This document shows positions 1 to 8,415 of a stretch of DNA of 63,612 nucleotides, one piece after another; within the stretch, counting starts at the first letter, position 1; the number at the start of each line of letters is the position of its first letter. Below the pieces are notes generated by a model that was not told where the DNA came from, did no database searches, and saw only the letters and a list, made by a program, of their open reading frames with translations. A program made the translations under genes and the position numbers. Source of the stretch: Streptomyces sp. CG1 (lineage in GTDB: Bacteria > Actinomycetota > Actinomycetes > Streptomycetales > Streptomycetaceae); assembly GCF_041080625.1 (NCBI RefSeq), contig NZ_CP163519.1:1-63612 (forward strand). Reading direction: 5' to 3'.

Positions 1-25
1 GAACGACTCCGCTGACGCTCCGTCT

Positions 26-126
26 GATTCCCCCGCAAGCGGGGGAATCGAATTCCGCAAGCGGAATTCTAAAGGCATGTCAATTCGCGCAAGCGCGAAT
101 TGTGAGGAGTCCCGCAAGCGGGACTC
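26..126. repeat. Four tandem perfect hairpins, telomere-like
   Basis: Four perfect inverted repeats sit almost end to end: 26-49 (11 bp arms), 50-69 (9 bp), 81-102 (10 bp) and 107-126 (10 bp including the tip pairs). The stems differ in sequence, but every one ends in the same tip CGCAAGCG. Differing stems with a common compact tip are what terminal fold-back palindromes of Streptomyces linear replicons look like. These stems do not resemble the archetypal Streptomyces telomere that I know. They could also be a nested terminator or recombination structure. That the window starts close to a replicon end is inference. Confidence 0.5.
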
Positions 127-522
127 TCTTGGCTGGCTACGGGGTGAGGGTGCATCAGGTGCAGGTTGTGTAGGGTCTGGGGATTCCGGCTGTGTGCACC
201 GGAAGCTAGTTGACGGACCGTCGGCTCGAAGTGTCGGCCCCCACTGAGTGACGGGTTCCGCTGCGCTCCACCGGAACCACTCCCCGACACTCAAACCGTC
301 CGACACGTTCACTGACACCCCGCCAGCATACACAGCTACCGATCATTCGGGGGTGAATTTGAGTCACGTATCAGCCTGGGGCGTGAAGCTGTGGCATGGA
401 GGATGCATCATGATGATGCACTGTGTAGAGTCTGGAGTTAGGCACCACATCCCGGAACGCACCCGACATGCGGGGGCTTCCTTTCTGATTACGCGCCACA
501 TTCCAAGATGAGGAGCATTTCC
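127..522. other. Non-coding leader with a 17-bp palindrome
   Basis: No credible gene lies between the hairpins and the helicase. The stretch holds a perfect palindrome at 404-420 (arms TGCATCAT and ATGATGCA around a central G), about 100 bases before the helicase start. This placement suits an operator for a dimeric repressor. I see nothing else here. Confidence 0.4.
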
Positions 523-2916
523 GTGGTGATGAAACGGAGCGATCTGCGTCCCCATCAGATTGAAACTGTCGATGCCATCAAACGTGGCCTCGATGTCCCT
601 CCCGGTGGTATTCCGGTGAACGGCCTGCGTGGTCAGGTGGTTTCCGCGTGCGGTACCGGAAAGACCGTCACTGCGGCATTCGCTGCTCGGGAGATGCTGC
701 CGAGCGGCCGGATTCTGGTGCTGGTGCCGACGCTGGACCTTCTGGCGCAGACGGTCAAGGAGTGGCATCGGGTCGGGCGCAGGGGGCCGGCGGTTGCGGT
801 GTGCTCGCTCCAGGACGACCCGGATCTGTGGAACCTGAAGGTGCGTTCCACCACCAACCCGATGCGGCTGGCCCTGTGGCACGGTACGGGGCCGGTGACC
901 ATCTACGCGACGTACGCGTCGCTGGGCGTGCTGGCGGAGGCGTTCGAGGGCGCCTACGGCCAGCATCTGGCGCCGATGGATCTCGCGGTGGTCGATGAGG
1001 CGCACCGCACGTCGGGGTCGATGGGGAAGACGTGGGCGGATATCCACGACCAGACCGTCATCCCGTCCGCGCGGCGGCTGTACCTGACGGCGACGCCCCG
1101 GATCTGGCAGGAGCGGCCCCCACACTGGGAGGTCGCCGAAGGAGTGCGGGACGCGCTGCCAGCGGAGATGGCGGCCTCCATGGATGACGAAGCGGTCTTC
1201 GGGCCCGTCCTGTACAAGCTCAGCCTTGCGTCGGCGGTCTCCCGTGGATTGCTTGCGCGGTACCAGATCATCGTGCTGGAGCTCCAGGACCCGGTCGTCA
1301 CCCCTCAGCGGCTGATGGGCGAGGAGCGGCGCGGCGAGGAGGTGCGGGGGCAGCGGCTCGGGGCGTTGCAGGCGGCGCTGCTGCACGCGATGGCGCAGCA
1401 CGGCCTTCAGACCTGCATTACCTTCCATCACCGGACGATCGAGGCGCAGGCGTACGCGGAGGGCCTGGAGCACGTCGCCGCCAAGCTGCACGCGGACCGG
1501 CCGGAGAAGTACCCGGCGAAGACCTGGGCCGACTGGCTCTGTGGGGAGCACGACCCGCAGCGCCGGCGGGAGGTGCTTGGCTCGTTCGGGACCACGGCCC
1601 GGCGGGCAGTGCTTTCGAACTGTCGTGTCCTGGGGGAGGGCGTCGATATCAGAAGCGTAGATAGTGTTGCCCTGTTGGACCCGAAGGGTGCGCCGCACGA
1701 CATCGTGCAGGCCATCGGGCGCGCTCTGCGGCAGCAGCCGGGGCAAGGGAAATTGGCTTCTCTGATCGTGCCTGTTTTCCTCCAACCGGGAGAGCAGCCG
1801 GAAGATATGTTCACTTCCGGGTCGTATCGGCCTTTGGTGAAGGTGCTTGAGGGTCTTCGGGCTCATGATGAAGAGGCCATCGAGTTGCTCGCGATTCCGC
1901 AGGAACCGCAGAAAGACGTCGCGCAGCCCTCCGTGAACATCGGTGCGGCACCTGGGGAAGGCGAGGAGGAATCCCGTCTGCTGCTCCGTTTTGCGGCCCC
2001 CAGGGATCCGGTGATGGTCGCGGAGTGGGTGTCCTTCAACGTGATCGACACCGAGCGGCAGGACTGGGCCCGCGGCTGGGCCGCGCTCAAGAAATTCACC
2101 GAGCGTGAACTTCACGCCCGAGTCCCCTACGGACACAAAGAGGGAGCAACTCCCCTGGGACAGTGGGTCGCTGAACAGAGGCGCGCGTACGGGGCCGGGC
2201 AGATGACCGGCCAGCGCGCCCAGCGCCTGGAGAAGCTCGGCATGGTGTGGTCGCTGGCCGATGAGCGGTTCCAGGAGAACCTGGAGGCGGCCCGCGCGTA
2301 CTACGAGGAGCACTGGACACTATGCGCGCCCCGGACAGCCACCGCCCTGGACCGGCCGCTCGGGCAGTGGCTGTCCAACCTCCGCCGCCCCGGCGCCTTG
2401 GCCGAACACCCTGAGTGGGAGACGGCGCTGCGCGAGATCGACGAGGACTGGAACCCGCCATGGCCATCGGACTGGCAACGGCACTACGCCGCCGTACGCG
2501 AACTCCTACGCGACGAAGAGAGCCAGACCGACATCCTGCCCGGCGTCACCGTGCACGGGATGGACGTCGGACGATGGCTCCAGAAGAACCGTCGGCACGC
2601 GGTGTGGGCTGGGCTGATGGACGGGCAGCGCGAACGCCTGGAGCAGCTCGGCATCGTGCCGCTACCACCGGAGCCAGAAGCACCCGCGAAGCCGTCCAAG
2701 GCCGCTTCTGGAGCCTTCGAGCGGGGGGTTGCAGCTCTGGCGCAGTACAAGGCCCGCACGGGCTCTGTGACGGTCCCCAGGGCCCACGTAGAGCGCTTGG
2801 AAGACGGTACGGAGGTCAAGCTCGGGGTGTTCCTGAGCAACAGCAAGAGCAGGCGCGCCAAACTCACCAACGACAAGCTCAAGGCGCTGGCCGACCTCGG
2901 ACTCGACTGGGCCTGA
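523..2916 (+). CDS. DEAD/DEAH-box helicase with helicase-associated (HA) repeats
   Basis: A superfamily 2 DNA helicase of about 797 residues. The N-terminal half carries Walker A (ACGTGKT, about residue 41), the DEAH box (VVDEAH, about 157), the TATP motif (about 188) and motif V as GEGVDI (about 372), followed by QAIGRALRQ. The C-terminal half has Trp-rich repeats of the helicase-associated domain type (about 500-790). Proteins of this architecture are common near the ends of Streptomyces linear replicons (TtrA-like helicases), which fits the hairpins upstream. GTG at 523 is chosen because AGGAG at 511-515 lies seven bases ahead; ATG at 508 or 529 are alternatives. It converges on the recombinase gene that ends at 2939, leaving 22 bases. 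A role in end maintenance or transfer is inference. Confidence 0.85.
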   Translation: MVMKRSDLRPHQIETVDAIKRGLDVPPGGIPVNGLRGQVVSACGTGKTVTAAFAAREMLPSGRILVLVPTLDLLAQTVKEWHRVGRRGPAVAVCSLQDDPDLWNLKVRSTTNPMRLALWHGTGPVTIYATYASLGVLAEAFEGAYGQHLAPMDLAVVDEAHRTSGSMGKTWADIHDQTVIPSARRLYLTATPRIWQERPPHWEVAEGVRDALPAEMAASMDDEAVFGPVLYKLSLASAVSRGLLARYQIIVLELQDPVVTPQRLMGEERRGEEVRGQRLGALQAALLHAMAQHGLQTCITFHHRTIEAQAYAEGLEHVAAKLHADRPEKYPAKTWADWLCGEHDPQRRREVLGSFGTTARRAVLSNCRVLGEGVDIRSVDSVALLDPKGAPHDIVQAIGRALRQQPGQGKLASLIVPVFLQPGEQPEDMFTSGSYRPLVKVLEGLRAHDEEAIELLAIPQEPQKDVAQPSVNIGAAPGEGEEESRLLLRFAAPRDPVMVAEWVSFNVIDTERQDWARGWAALKKFTERELHARVPYGHKEGATPLGQWVAEQRRAYGAGQMTGQRAQRLEKLGMVWSLADERFQENLEAARAYYEEHWTLCAPRTATALDRPLGQWLSNLRRPGALAEHPEWETALREIDEDWNPPWPSDWQRHYAAVRELLRDEESQTDILPGVTVHGMDVGRWLQKNRRHAVWAGLMDGQRERLEQLGIVPLPPEPEAPAKPSKAASGAFERGVAALAQYKARTGSVTVPRAHVERLEDGTEVKLGVFLSNSKSRRAKLTNDKLKALADLGLDWA

Positions 2917-2938
2917 GCTGGCGCCGTGGGGTCGGCCG

Positions 2939-3508
2939 TCACTGGGTGGTGGTGTTCTCGGTGCGCATCATGCGCCGCAGGCTGGTGCGTGCCGCTGCAA
3001 GGTCGTCTTCGAGCCCGGTGAGCCGGTCGCGCAGGACGGTGTTTTCTTCGGTGGCCTGCTGGAGTTGGTCTGCGAGCTGGTGGTTGTCGCGGGTGAGCTC
3101 GTCGATCCGGGAGGCGAGATCGGGGGCGTGGAGGGCGTCGAGTTGCTGGCCGAGCTGATGGCGGAGGGCATTGCTCAGGCGGTCGCGTTCCTGACGGAGG
3201 TCTTTGATCTCTTCACGGGCGAGGCTCAGTTCGGCGCGCAGGCTTGCTGGGTTGGGAGCAGATCCTGGGAGGGGTGGGGTGGCGGGGGTGTGGGTCTGGC
3301 GGTTGCGGGCGGCGTGGATGTGTTCACGGATGCCCTCGGTGTAGGTGAGCCAGGTAGAGACACCTGCGGTGCGGGCGACGGCGGCGTGGCTGATCTTCTG
3401 GCCGTCTCGTTCGAGGGCGGCGAGGGCTTCAAGGACACGCTGGCGTTTGTCGAGGCTGTCACGGCGGCGGGCCCGGGCGAGGACAGCGGAATTGCCCTGT
3501 CGGTTCAT
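2939..3508 (-). CDS. TnpC-like / DUF6262 small coiled-coil protein
   Basis: 189 residues. The N-terminal third has an HTH-like stretch (VARTAGVSTWLTY); the rest is a long coiled coil rich in Glu, Arg and Leu (about 85-185). This matches the DUF6262 family, the third gene of Tn554-type recombinase operons (TnpC position), thought to assist or orient the two recombinases. Its ATG overlaps the stop of the preceding gene as ATGA, so the three genes are translationally coupled. It is the last gene of the operon and ends 22 bases from the end of the convergent helicase gene. Confidence 0.75.
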   Translation of the reverse strand: MNRQGNSAVLARARRRDSLDKRQRVLEALAALERDGQKISHAAVARTAGVSTWLTYTEGIREHIHAARNRQTHTPATPPLPGSAPNPASLRAELSLAREEIKDLRQERDRLSNALRHQLGQQLDALHAPDLASRIDELTRDNHQLADQLQQATEENTVLRDRLTGLEDDLAAARTSLRRMMRTENTTTQ

Positions 3509-6006
3509 GACGTCGGTTCCTGAGTGCGGTCGACGACGGTGAGCGGAAGGAGGGTGTGGCTGCTGGCTGCTCTGGCCTTGCGCAGGATGGTGCTGGCGTG
3601 CTCGATCTCTTCACGCTCGCCTGCTGGTAGAGCGGCTAGGCGGGTTTTCATGCGGTGGACGACCTGTTCGAAGGCGGTGATCTGGGCGGTGAGGGCGGTG
3701 ATGATGAAGTCGGCTGCGTCCATGGCCCGGGCGGTCTCCCGGTCGGCCCTCAGTTCGTTGATGTGCTGCTCGATGGCGGGGAGGTAGGAGGGGTCGGGGC
3801 GGTAGTAGCCGCAGCCGGCGCACTGGAAGCGGAGGGGGCAGGCGTCTCCCCCGGCTTTGACGTTGCTGGGTTCGGTGCAGCCGCCATAGGGGACTGCCAC
3901 GGAGCGTAAGTCGTAGCTGCTGGGGGAGCTGGGGGCGGGATGTCCGAGGCGGTCGACGACCTGGGTGCTCAAGGCGGTGACGGCGGCGCGTTTACGTTTG
4001 AGGGATACCTGGTAGTAGCGCTGGGTCATGGCGATGGAGTGGTGGTCCATCAGCTCGCGCAGCACGTCCACGGGGGTTCCGGCGTCGGCGTGGCGCTGGG
4101 CGTAGGAATGGCGGAAGGCGTAGGGGTAGATCAGGGTCCGGTCGAAGGGCAGCGGGGCACCGTCCGCATCGACGCCTTCGGTATGGAGAGCGGGTAGGGA
4201 GTCGACCCACAGGCGCAGGGTCTCGCTGATGTAGTTGGCACCCAGGTGAGGGGCGCTGCTGTAGGCGCTCAGGGCGGGGAAGAGGTAGGCGTCGCCGCCG
4301 GCGGGGAGCTGGAGGTGGCTGCGGCGGGCCTGCCAGGTGCGGATGGCCTGAGCGGTGGATTCGGTGACAGGCAGGCGTCTGCGGTGGCGGCGTCGTTTGT
4401 GGTTGTTCCAGATCAGTGAGGTCTGCCCGCGGTCGGTCTCCAGGCAGTCGCGGGGCAGGGAGGCGATCTCCAACGGGCGGCGACCGGTGTCTCTGAGCAG
4501 GATGTAGACGGTCTGGTAGAGCAGTTGCAGATCGGCGGCCGGGACATCGCGGCGGCCTTGGACCTCTCCGAGGCCGAGGGTGTGCAGGTGGGCGTCGAGC
4601 TGGCGAATCACTGATTCGGGGATGGCTTTGCCGATGCCGTCCTCGTCTGTTTCTTCCAGGCGGATGCGGTGCTGGACCGAGTCGCGGGTGAACGCTCCCG
4701 CGAGGGTGTCGAGATGTCCGGAGCGGCGGCCGTAGTCGATCAGCTGGAAGAAGCAGCCGGCCAGCGCGCGTCGCTGGGAAGAGCGGTAGGCAGTTCCGTC
4801 GCGTCGGAGCGCCGTGCGGAAGGCGTCGACGACAGCAGAGGCGTCGGTGAAGTGCAGCGCTGCCGGGTCGAGACCTTTCCCCGGTCGCTGGGCCAGCGTC
4901 CGGGAAGCGATGACCACGGCGCGCATCGTGTTGGAGAAGATGTCGGTGCGCGGGGAACTGGTGGTGGCCCAGTGGCGCATCAGGTCGCGGAGCCAGGGTT
5001 GGCGGATGGTGCGCAGGTCCGCGGTGCCGGGCATGCGGCGGGGCCGGGATCCGTTCGTCGTGCGCAGGCCGATGGCGCGCAGGTCAAGGACATCCGGGTC
5101 GGTGAAGGGGCGGCCGGAGAACTCTTCGAAGGCGCCGTGGATGGCTGTCCGCAGCCGCTTGAGGGTCCTGACGGCACCGGCGTGAGGGCTGGCCAGGCGT
5201 GCGGGGCCGGTGTCGTCTGTCAGGAATGTGGTGGCGCCGGTGAGGTCGCGTACCAGGCTGCGGATGGGGTGGGGTTCCAGAGTGCGGGTCCACTGATCGG
5301 TCTGCTGCAGGGCGTAGAGGATCTCGTGGCGCAGCAGGTCGTCCAGGGAGAGCAGGCTGAACTGGTGCGTGTCCAGGTACGGGGGCTGCTGAGGGGCCCA
5401 CCGGTGGACGTCGGTGGGTTTCGTGGGATTGTCCTGGCTCCATTGGCGGGCGTGGTAGTTGCACAGACCTCGGGAGTTGTAGGCGGGGCTTGGGCAGGTG
5501 GGAACCAGGCAGGGGATCGTTTCGGTGAAGGGCTGGGCGCGGTCGCGCAGCCATGCTTGCTCGGTTCCTTTGACGGCGTGGTACTTCCAGGCGTTGTAGT
5601 GGGTGGCGCACATGCCCTTGCAGTGGCGGGGGCGGACGCACCGCACGCCACCGCGGACAATGCAGCACTGGGCGGTCACCATGCCGCGGGCGCTGCGTTC
5701 GCGGTCAGGCGTGAAGGTCGCAGCGAAGGTGTCCGGGTCCTGAGCGCCAACTCGCAGGTGCTCCGCGCACAGGGTGCAGAAGACGTTGCCGGAGATGACC
5801 ACCTGGTCACATCGCCGTGTCCGGCAGGTCGATGACGAGGTACGCGGGCTGTCCAGATCGCCGGTGAACAGCCAGTGGCGCGCGTCCCACTCCCCCGGTC
5901 GCCAGCCGGGGTCGATGCGATCGGCCAGCCATGCTTTCCAGCCGTGCGTATCCCAGGTGGGCGTGGCCGGGGAGCGCAGCGGTGTCGGCTGCCCGGCGGC
6001 GCTCAC
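3505..6006 (-). CDS. Tn554 TnpB-like tyrosine recombinase with zinc-finger ends
   Basis: 833 residues, longer than classical TnpB of Tn554. The N-terminal quarter has several Cys/His clusters (about 60-180) that look like zinc-binding motifs. The middle and C-terminal region is a tyrosine recombinase catalytic domain: Arg in DTGRRPLEIAS, the FRHSYAQ box, DHHS, and a Tyr in TQRYYQ. A last Cys cluster (CPLRFQCAGCGYY) and a coiled-coil tail follow. It starts with GTG overlapping the stop of tnpA and is coupled to tnpC downstream. In Tn554 elements TnpA and TnpB act together to cut and join at a fixed attachment site. Confidence 0.85.
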   Translation of the reverse strand: MSAAGQPTPLRSPATPTWDTHGWKAWLADRIDPGWRPGEWDARHWLFTGDLDSPRTSSSTCRTRRCDQVVISGNVFCTLCAEHLRVGAQDPDTFAATFTPDRERSARGMVTAQCCIVRGGVRCVRPRHCKGMCATHYNAWKYHAVKGTEQAWLRDRAQPFTETIPCLVPTCPSPAYNSRGLCNYHARQWSQDNPTKPTDVHRWAPQQPPYLDTHQFSLLSLDDLLRHEILYALQQTDQWTRTLEPHPIRSLVRDLTGATTFLTDDTGPARLASPHAGAVRTLKRLRTAIHGAFEEFSGRPFTDPDVLDLRAIGLRTTNGSRPRRMPGTADLRTIRQPWLRDLMRHWATTSSPRTDIFSNTMRAVVIASRTLAQRPGKGLDPAALHFTDASAVVDAFRTALRRDGTAYRSSQRRALAGCFFQLIDYGRRSGHLDTLAGAFTRDSVQHRIRLEETDEDGIGKAIPESVIRQLDAHLHTLGLGEVQGRRDVPAADLQLLYQTVYILLRDTGRRPLEIASLPRDCLETDRGQTSLIWNNHKRRRHRRRLPVTESTAQAIRTWQARRSHLQLPAGGDAYLFPALSAYSSAPHLGANYISETLRLWVDSLPALHTEGVDADGAPLPFDRTLIYPYAFRHSYAQRHADAGTPVDVLRELMDHHSIAMTQRYYQVSLKRKRAAVTALSTQVVDRLGHPAPSSPSSYDLRSVAVPYGGCTEPSNVKAGGDACPLRFQCAGCGYYRPDPSYLPAIEQHINELRADRETARAMDAADFIITALTAQITAFEQVVHRMKTRLAALPAGEREEIEHASTILRKARAASSHTLLPLTVVDRTQEPTS

Positions 6007-7157
6007 CGCGGGTCCCGCAGCGTCGCGACGCGCTCGACGGCCTGGCGTGTCTCGGTGTCACATACGTGCCGGTAGCGCTCCATCGACAGGGGCGAGAGGT
6101 GTCCCAGGAGGCGCTGGACGACGTCCCGGTCCACTCCGCTGCGCAGCCAGGCGGTCGCGGCGGAGTGGCGCAGCTTGTGGGGTCGGAAGGGGTGGTCGGC
6201 GGCGCGGGCCAGACGGTCGAACATGCCCTTGGTGTTGGGGTAGGACATCGGCCGGCCCAGGGGCGGGCGGAAGAGGTTAACGAAGATCATGTCGCCGCTG
6301 TCCGCGCCGGCGGTGTGGCGTTCGTACTGGTAGTCGGTGTACAGGCTGGTCAGGTCGGCGGTGACCGGCACGATCCGTGGAGAGCGAGACTTGGCCAACG
6401 CGCGGTTGGGGTTGTCGGTGCGGCGGCGGACATGTAGGTGAGGCCCTTCGGTACCGCACCCGAGAGGGCGGGATGAGGCCAGCAGGTGCAGGTCGCCGCG
6501 GTGCAGTCCCAGCGCCTCGCCGATCCGCAGGCCGGTGCAGGCCAGCAGAGCGATCAGGAACCGGTCGCGGGCCGATCGTGCCAGAGCGAGCATCCGGATG
6601 ATCTGCTCGGGGCTGAGGTCCTGGTAGCCGGGGTCGGTGAACGCGAACCGGAACGAGGCGGTGTCCACGGTGCGCAAGTGCCCGTCCTCTCCGGGGTCGT
6701 AACCCGGCGGCAGACAGAACAACGTTTTCGGCTCGGACAGCAGTGCCACTGTCTGCGAGGAGACCCAGCCATGGGCGGCGCCGAAGCGCAGGAAGTCGCT
6801 GACCGCCGTCATCACCGCGTTCGCAGTTCCCTTGGAGCGATACCTGGGCCGTGCGCCGGCGGTTCGTGGACTGCGCGGCGGGAGCGGGGTGCTGATCAGC
6901 CACTGCTGCAGGCCCGACAGTCCGAGGAATCCCGGGGCGGCCCAGTCCATGCGACGGGCGGCGCTGTAGTTCAGATACAGAGCCAGACGGCCGGCGTAGA
7001 CCCGCTCGGTGTTCGGTGAGCGGTCCTTGCTGCGCAGCGAAGCCAAATAGGCGGTGGTCTCGTGATGCAAGGCATAGGTGAGCGCATCGGCAACCACCCA
7101 CCGCTCCATGCCCGTTGCCGGAGAGACCGACCGTTCCGCGATGAAGGAGGACTCCAC
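6003..7157 (-). CDS. Tn554 TnpA-like tyrosine recombinase/integrase
   Basis: 384 residues with an N-terminal SAM-like core-binding domain (about 30-130) and a C-terminal catalytic domain. The catalytic set is visible: Arg211 (TGLRIGE), a candidate Lys256, His327-x-x-Arg330 (HKLRHS), His353 (LLGHLS) and Tyr362 (RYRHV). It is the first gene of the operon, followed by overlapping tnpB-like and tnpC-like genes. Only about 100 bases separate its start from the truncated helicase at 7261, as expected if tnpA lies just inside the element's right end. The GTG start has no strong ribosome site, so the true start may lie further in. Confidence 0.88.
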   Translation of the reverse strand: MESSFIAERSVSPATGMERWVVADALTYALHHETTAYLASLRSKDRSPNTERVYAGRLALYLNYSAARRMDWAAPGFLGLSGLQQWLISTPLPPRSPRTAGARPRYRSKGTANAVMTAVSDFLRFGAAHGWVSSQTVALLSEPKTLFCLPPGYDPGEDGHLRTVDTASFRFAFTDPGYQDLSPEQIIRMLALARSARDRFLIALLACTGLRIGEALGLHRGDLHLLASSRPLGCGTEGPHLHVRRRTDNPNRALAKSRSPRIVPVTADLTSLYTDYQYERHTAGADSGDMIFVNLFRPPLGRPMSYPNTKGMFDRLARAADHPFRPHKLRHSAATAWLRSGVDRDVVQRLLGHLSPLSMERYRHVCDTETRQAVERVATLRDPR

Positions 7158-7260
7158 GTGCCGAACGTAACTGCCATCCAGCAGCAGCTGCGTGGGGGTT
7201 AGCCCACGACCATCCCCGCAGGTGACAGCAGGAACAAACGTCCCTCACACCCAGCCACCT

Positions 7261-8337
7261 CTAGATAATGTCGATGCCCTCTCCCAGGACGCGGGCGTTG
7301 GACAGGACGGCCGGGGTGTGGGGGTCGGTGTGGGAAGCGAACTCGAGCAGGAGTCGGCGGCGGACCTGGGGGGTGTGGCTGCCGCTGATCCAGTCCGCCC
7401 ACAGGTCTGGGGGGCGCAGGGGGTCGGGGAGGGTGGCGGCGGTGTCGTGCAGGGTGGTGGCGAAGGCGCGGGCGTCGGCGACGCGGTGGTGGAAGGTCAG
7501 GACGCGGCGCAGTTGGTGGTCGTGGATGGCGCGCAGGGCGGCGACCTGGTGGCCGGCCAGGCGCAGTCCGTCGACGCCTGCGCCGGGGCCGGTGGCGAGC
7601 CAGTCGCGCAGGTTTTCGTCGGTGATGACGGGGACGAGGATCTGGTAGTCGGCGAGCAGGCCGAGGTCGATGGCGTCGGAGAGGGTCAGGCGGTAGGCGA
7701 CGGGGCCGAAGAGGTTCTCGTCGTCCATGGAGGCCAGCGCCTCCGTGTCCTCGTCCTGGTCGGTGTCGGCGTCCCAGATGCGGGGGGTGGCGGTCAGGTA
7801 CAGGCGGCGGGCGGCGGGGACTTGGTCGTCGTGGTGGACGGCGGCCCAGGCCTTGCCCAGGCGGCCGGCGGTGCGGTGGGCCTCGTCGACGACGATCAGG
7901 TCCCAGGGGGGCAGGTGGTGGTCGCGGTGGGCGGCGACCACGGCGGGCAGGGAGGCGTAGGTGGCGTAGGCGGTGACCCGGCCGGTGTGGGCCGAGGCGG
8001 CGAGGGCGGTCAGCTCGGCGGGGTCGGTGGTGAGGGGGACGTCGCTGCCGAGCGGTTCATGGTCGAGAGCCTGGCGCGCGGAGCACACCGCGATGGCGGT
8101 GCCTTTGCGTCCTGCTGCGCGCCAGGCGCGGATCGTCTGCGACAGCAGGTCCAGCGTCGGTAGCAGTACCAGGACCCGCCCGCTCGGGGCGATGCGGGCG
8201 GTTGTTCGGGCGGCGATCAGGGTCTTGCCGGTGCCGCAGGCGGCGATCACGCTCGCGCGGGCGTGGTCGCGGAGCGTGGCGGTCGTGGCAGCGACGGCCT
8301 CCCTTTGGTGGGGCCGCAGCTCGATATCGGGGGCCAT
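7261..8337 (-). pseudogene. 3'-truncated DEAD/DEAH helicase, broken at motif V
   Basis: 358 residues match the N-terminal half of the helicase at 523-2916: the same RPHQ start region, Walker A (ACGTGKT), DEAH box (VVDEAHR), TATPRIW and the FHHRV stretch. The frame ends right after GEGIDI with a TAG, whereas the complete paralogue continues for about 425 more residues. Motif VI and the helicase-associated domain are therefore missing and ATP-driven unwinding is unlikely. The break falls next to the tnpA-type recombinase gene, so insertion of that element into motif V is the simplest explanation. It lies downstream of sbcC on the same strand, with a hairpin between. Confidence 0.75.
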
Positions 8338-8374
8338 GGAGGAGTACCGCTCCGGGGGGTCGGCTGGGTGCTCG

Positions 8375-8405
8375 AGGAGGGCGAGGCAGGGTGCCCCGCC
8401 CTCCT
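8375..8405 (-). terminator. Possible terminator after sbcC
   Basis: A 9-bp inverted repeat (AGGAGGGCG / CGCCCTCCT) with a 13-base loop lies directly after the sbcC stop codon. It suggests that the truncated helicase downstream was a separate transcription unit. It lacks a clear T run, as is usual in Streptomyces. Confidence 0.35.
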
Positions 8406-8415
8406 GGAGTGCAGG

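Larger units (their letters stand above)
2930..7260 (-). mobile_element. Tn554-like recombinase module (ends not defined)
   Basis: The three overlapping recombinase genes form the core of a Tn554-family element. One end is suggested by the abrupt loss of the helicase reading frame at 7261. In Tn554 the cargo lies beyond tnpC, so the left end may lie left of the window and the complete helicase at 523-2916 could be cargo. No terminal repeats are expected for this family and I see none. The coordinates cover only the recombinase module. Confidence 0.5.

Noticed and set aside
26..126. Reading the four hairpins as a CRISPR array
   Set aside because: The units differ in sequence, are contiguous rather than spaced by unique spacers, and no cas genes are present.
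364..2313. Long open frame antisense to the first helicase (649 codons)
   Set aside because: It is a GC-bias shadow of the plus-strand helicase, with Arg/Pro-rich low-complexity translation and no known motif.
2930..7260. The recombinase genes as phage integrases of an integrated plasmid
   Set aside because: Three overlapping genes with the TnpA-TnpB-TnpC order and a DUF6262 coiled-coil protein fit Tn554-type elements better; no tRNA attachment site or excisionase gene is seen.
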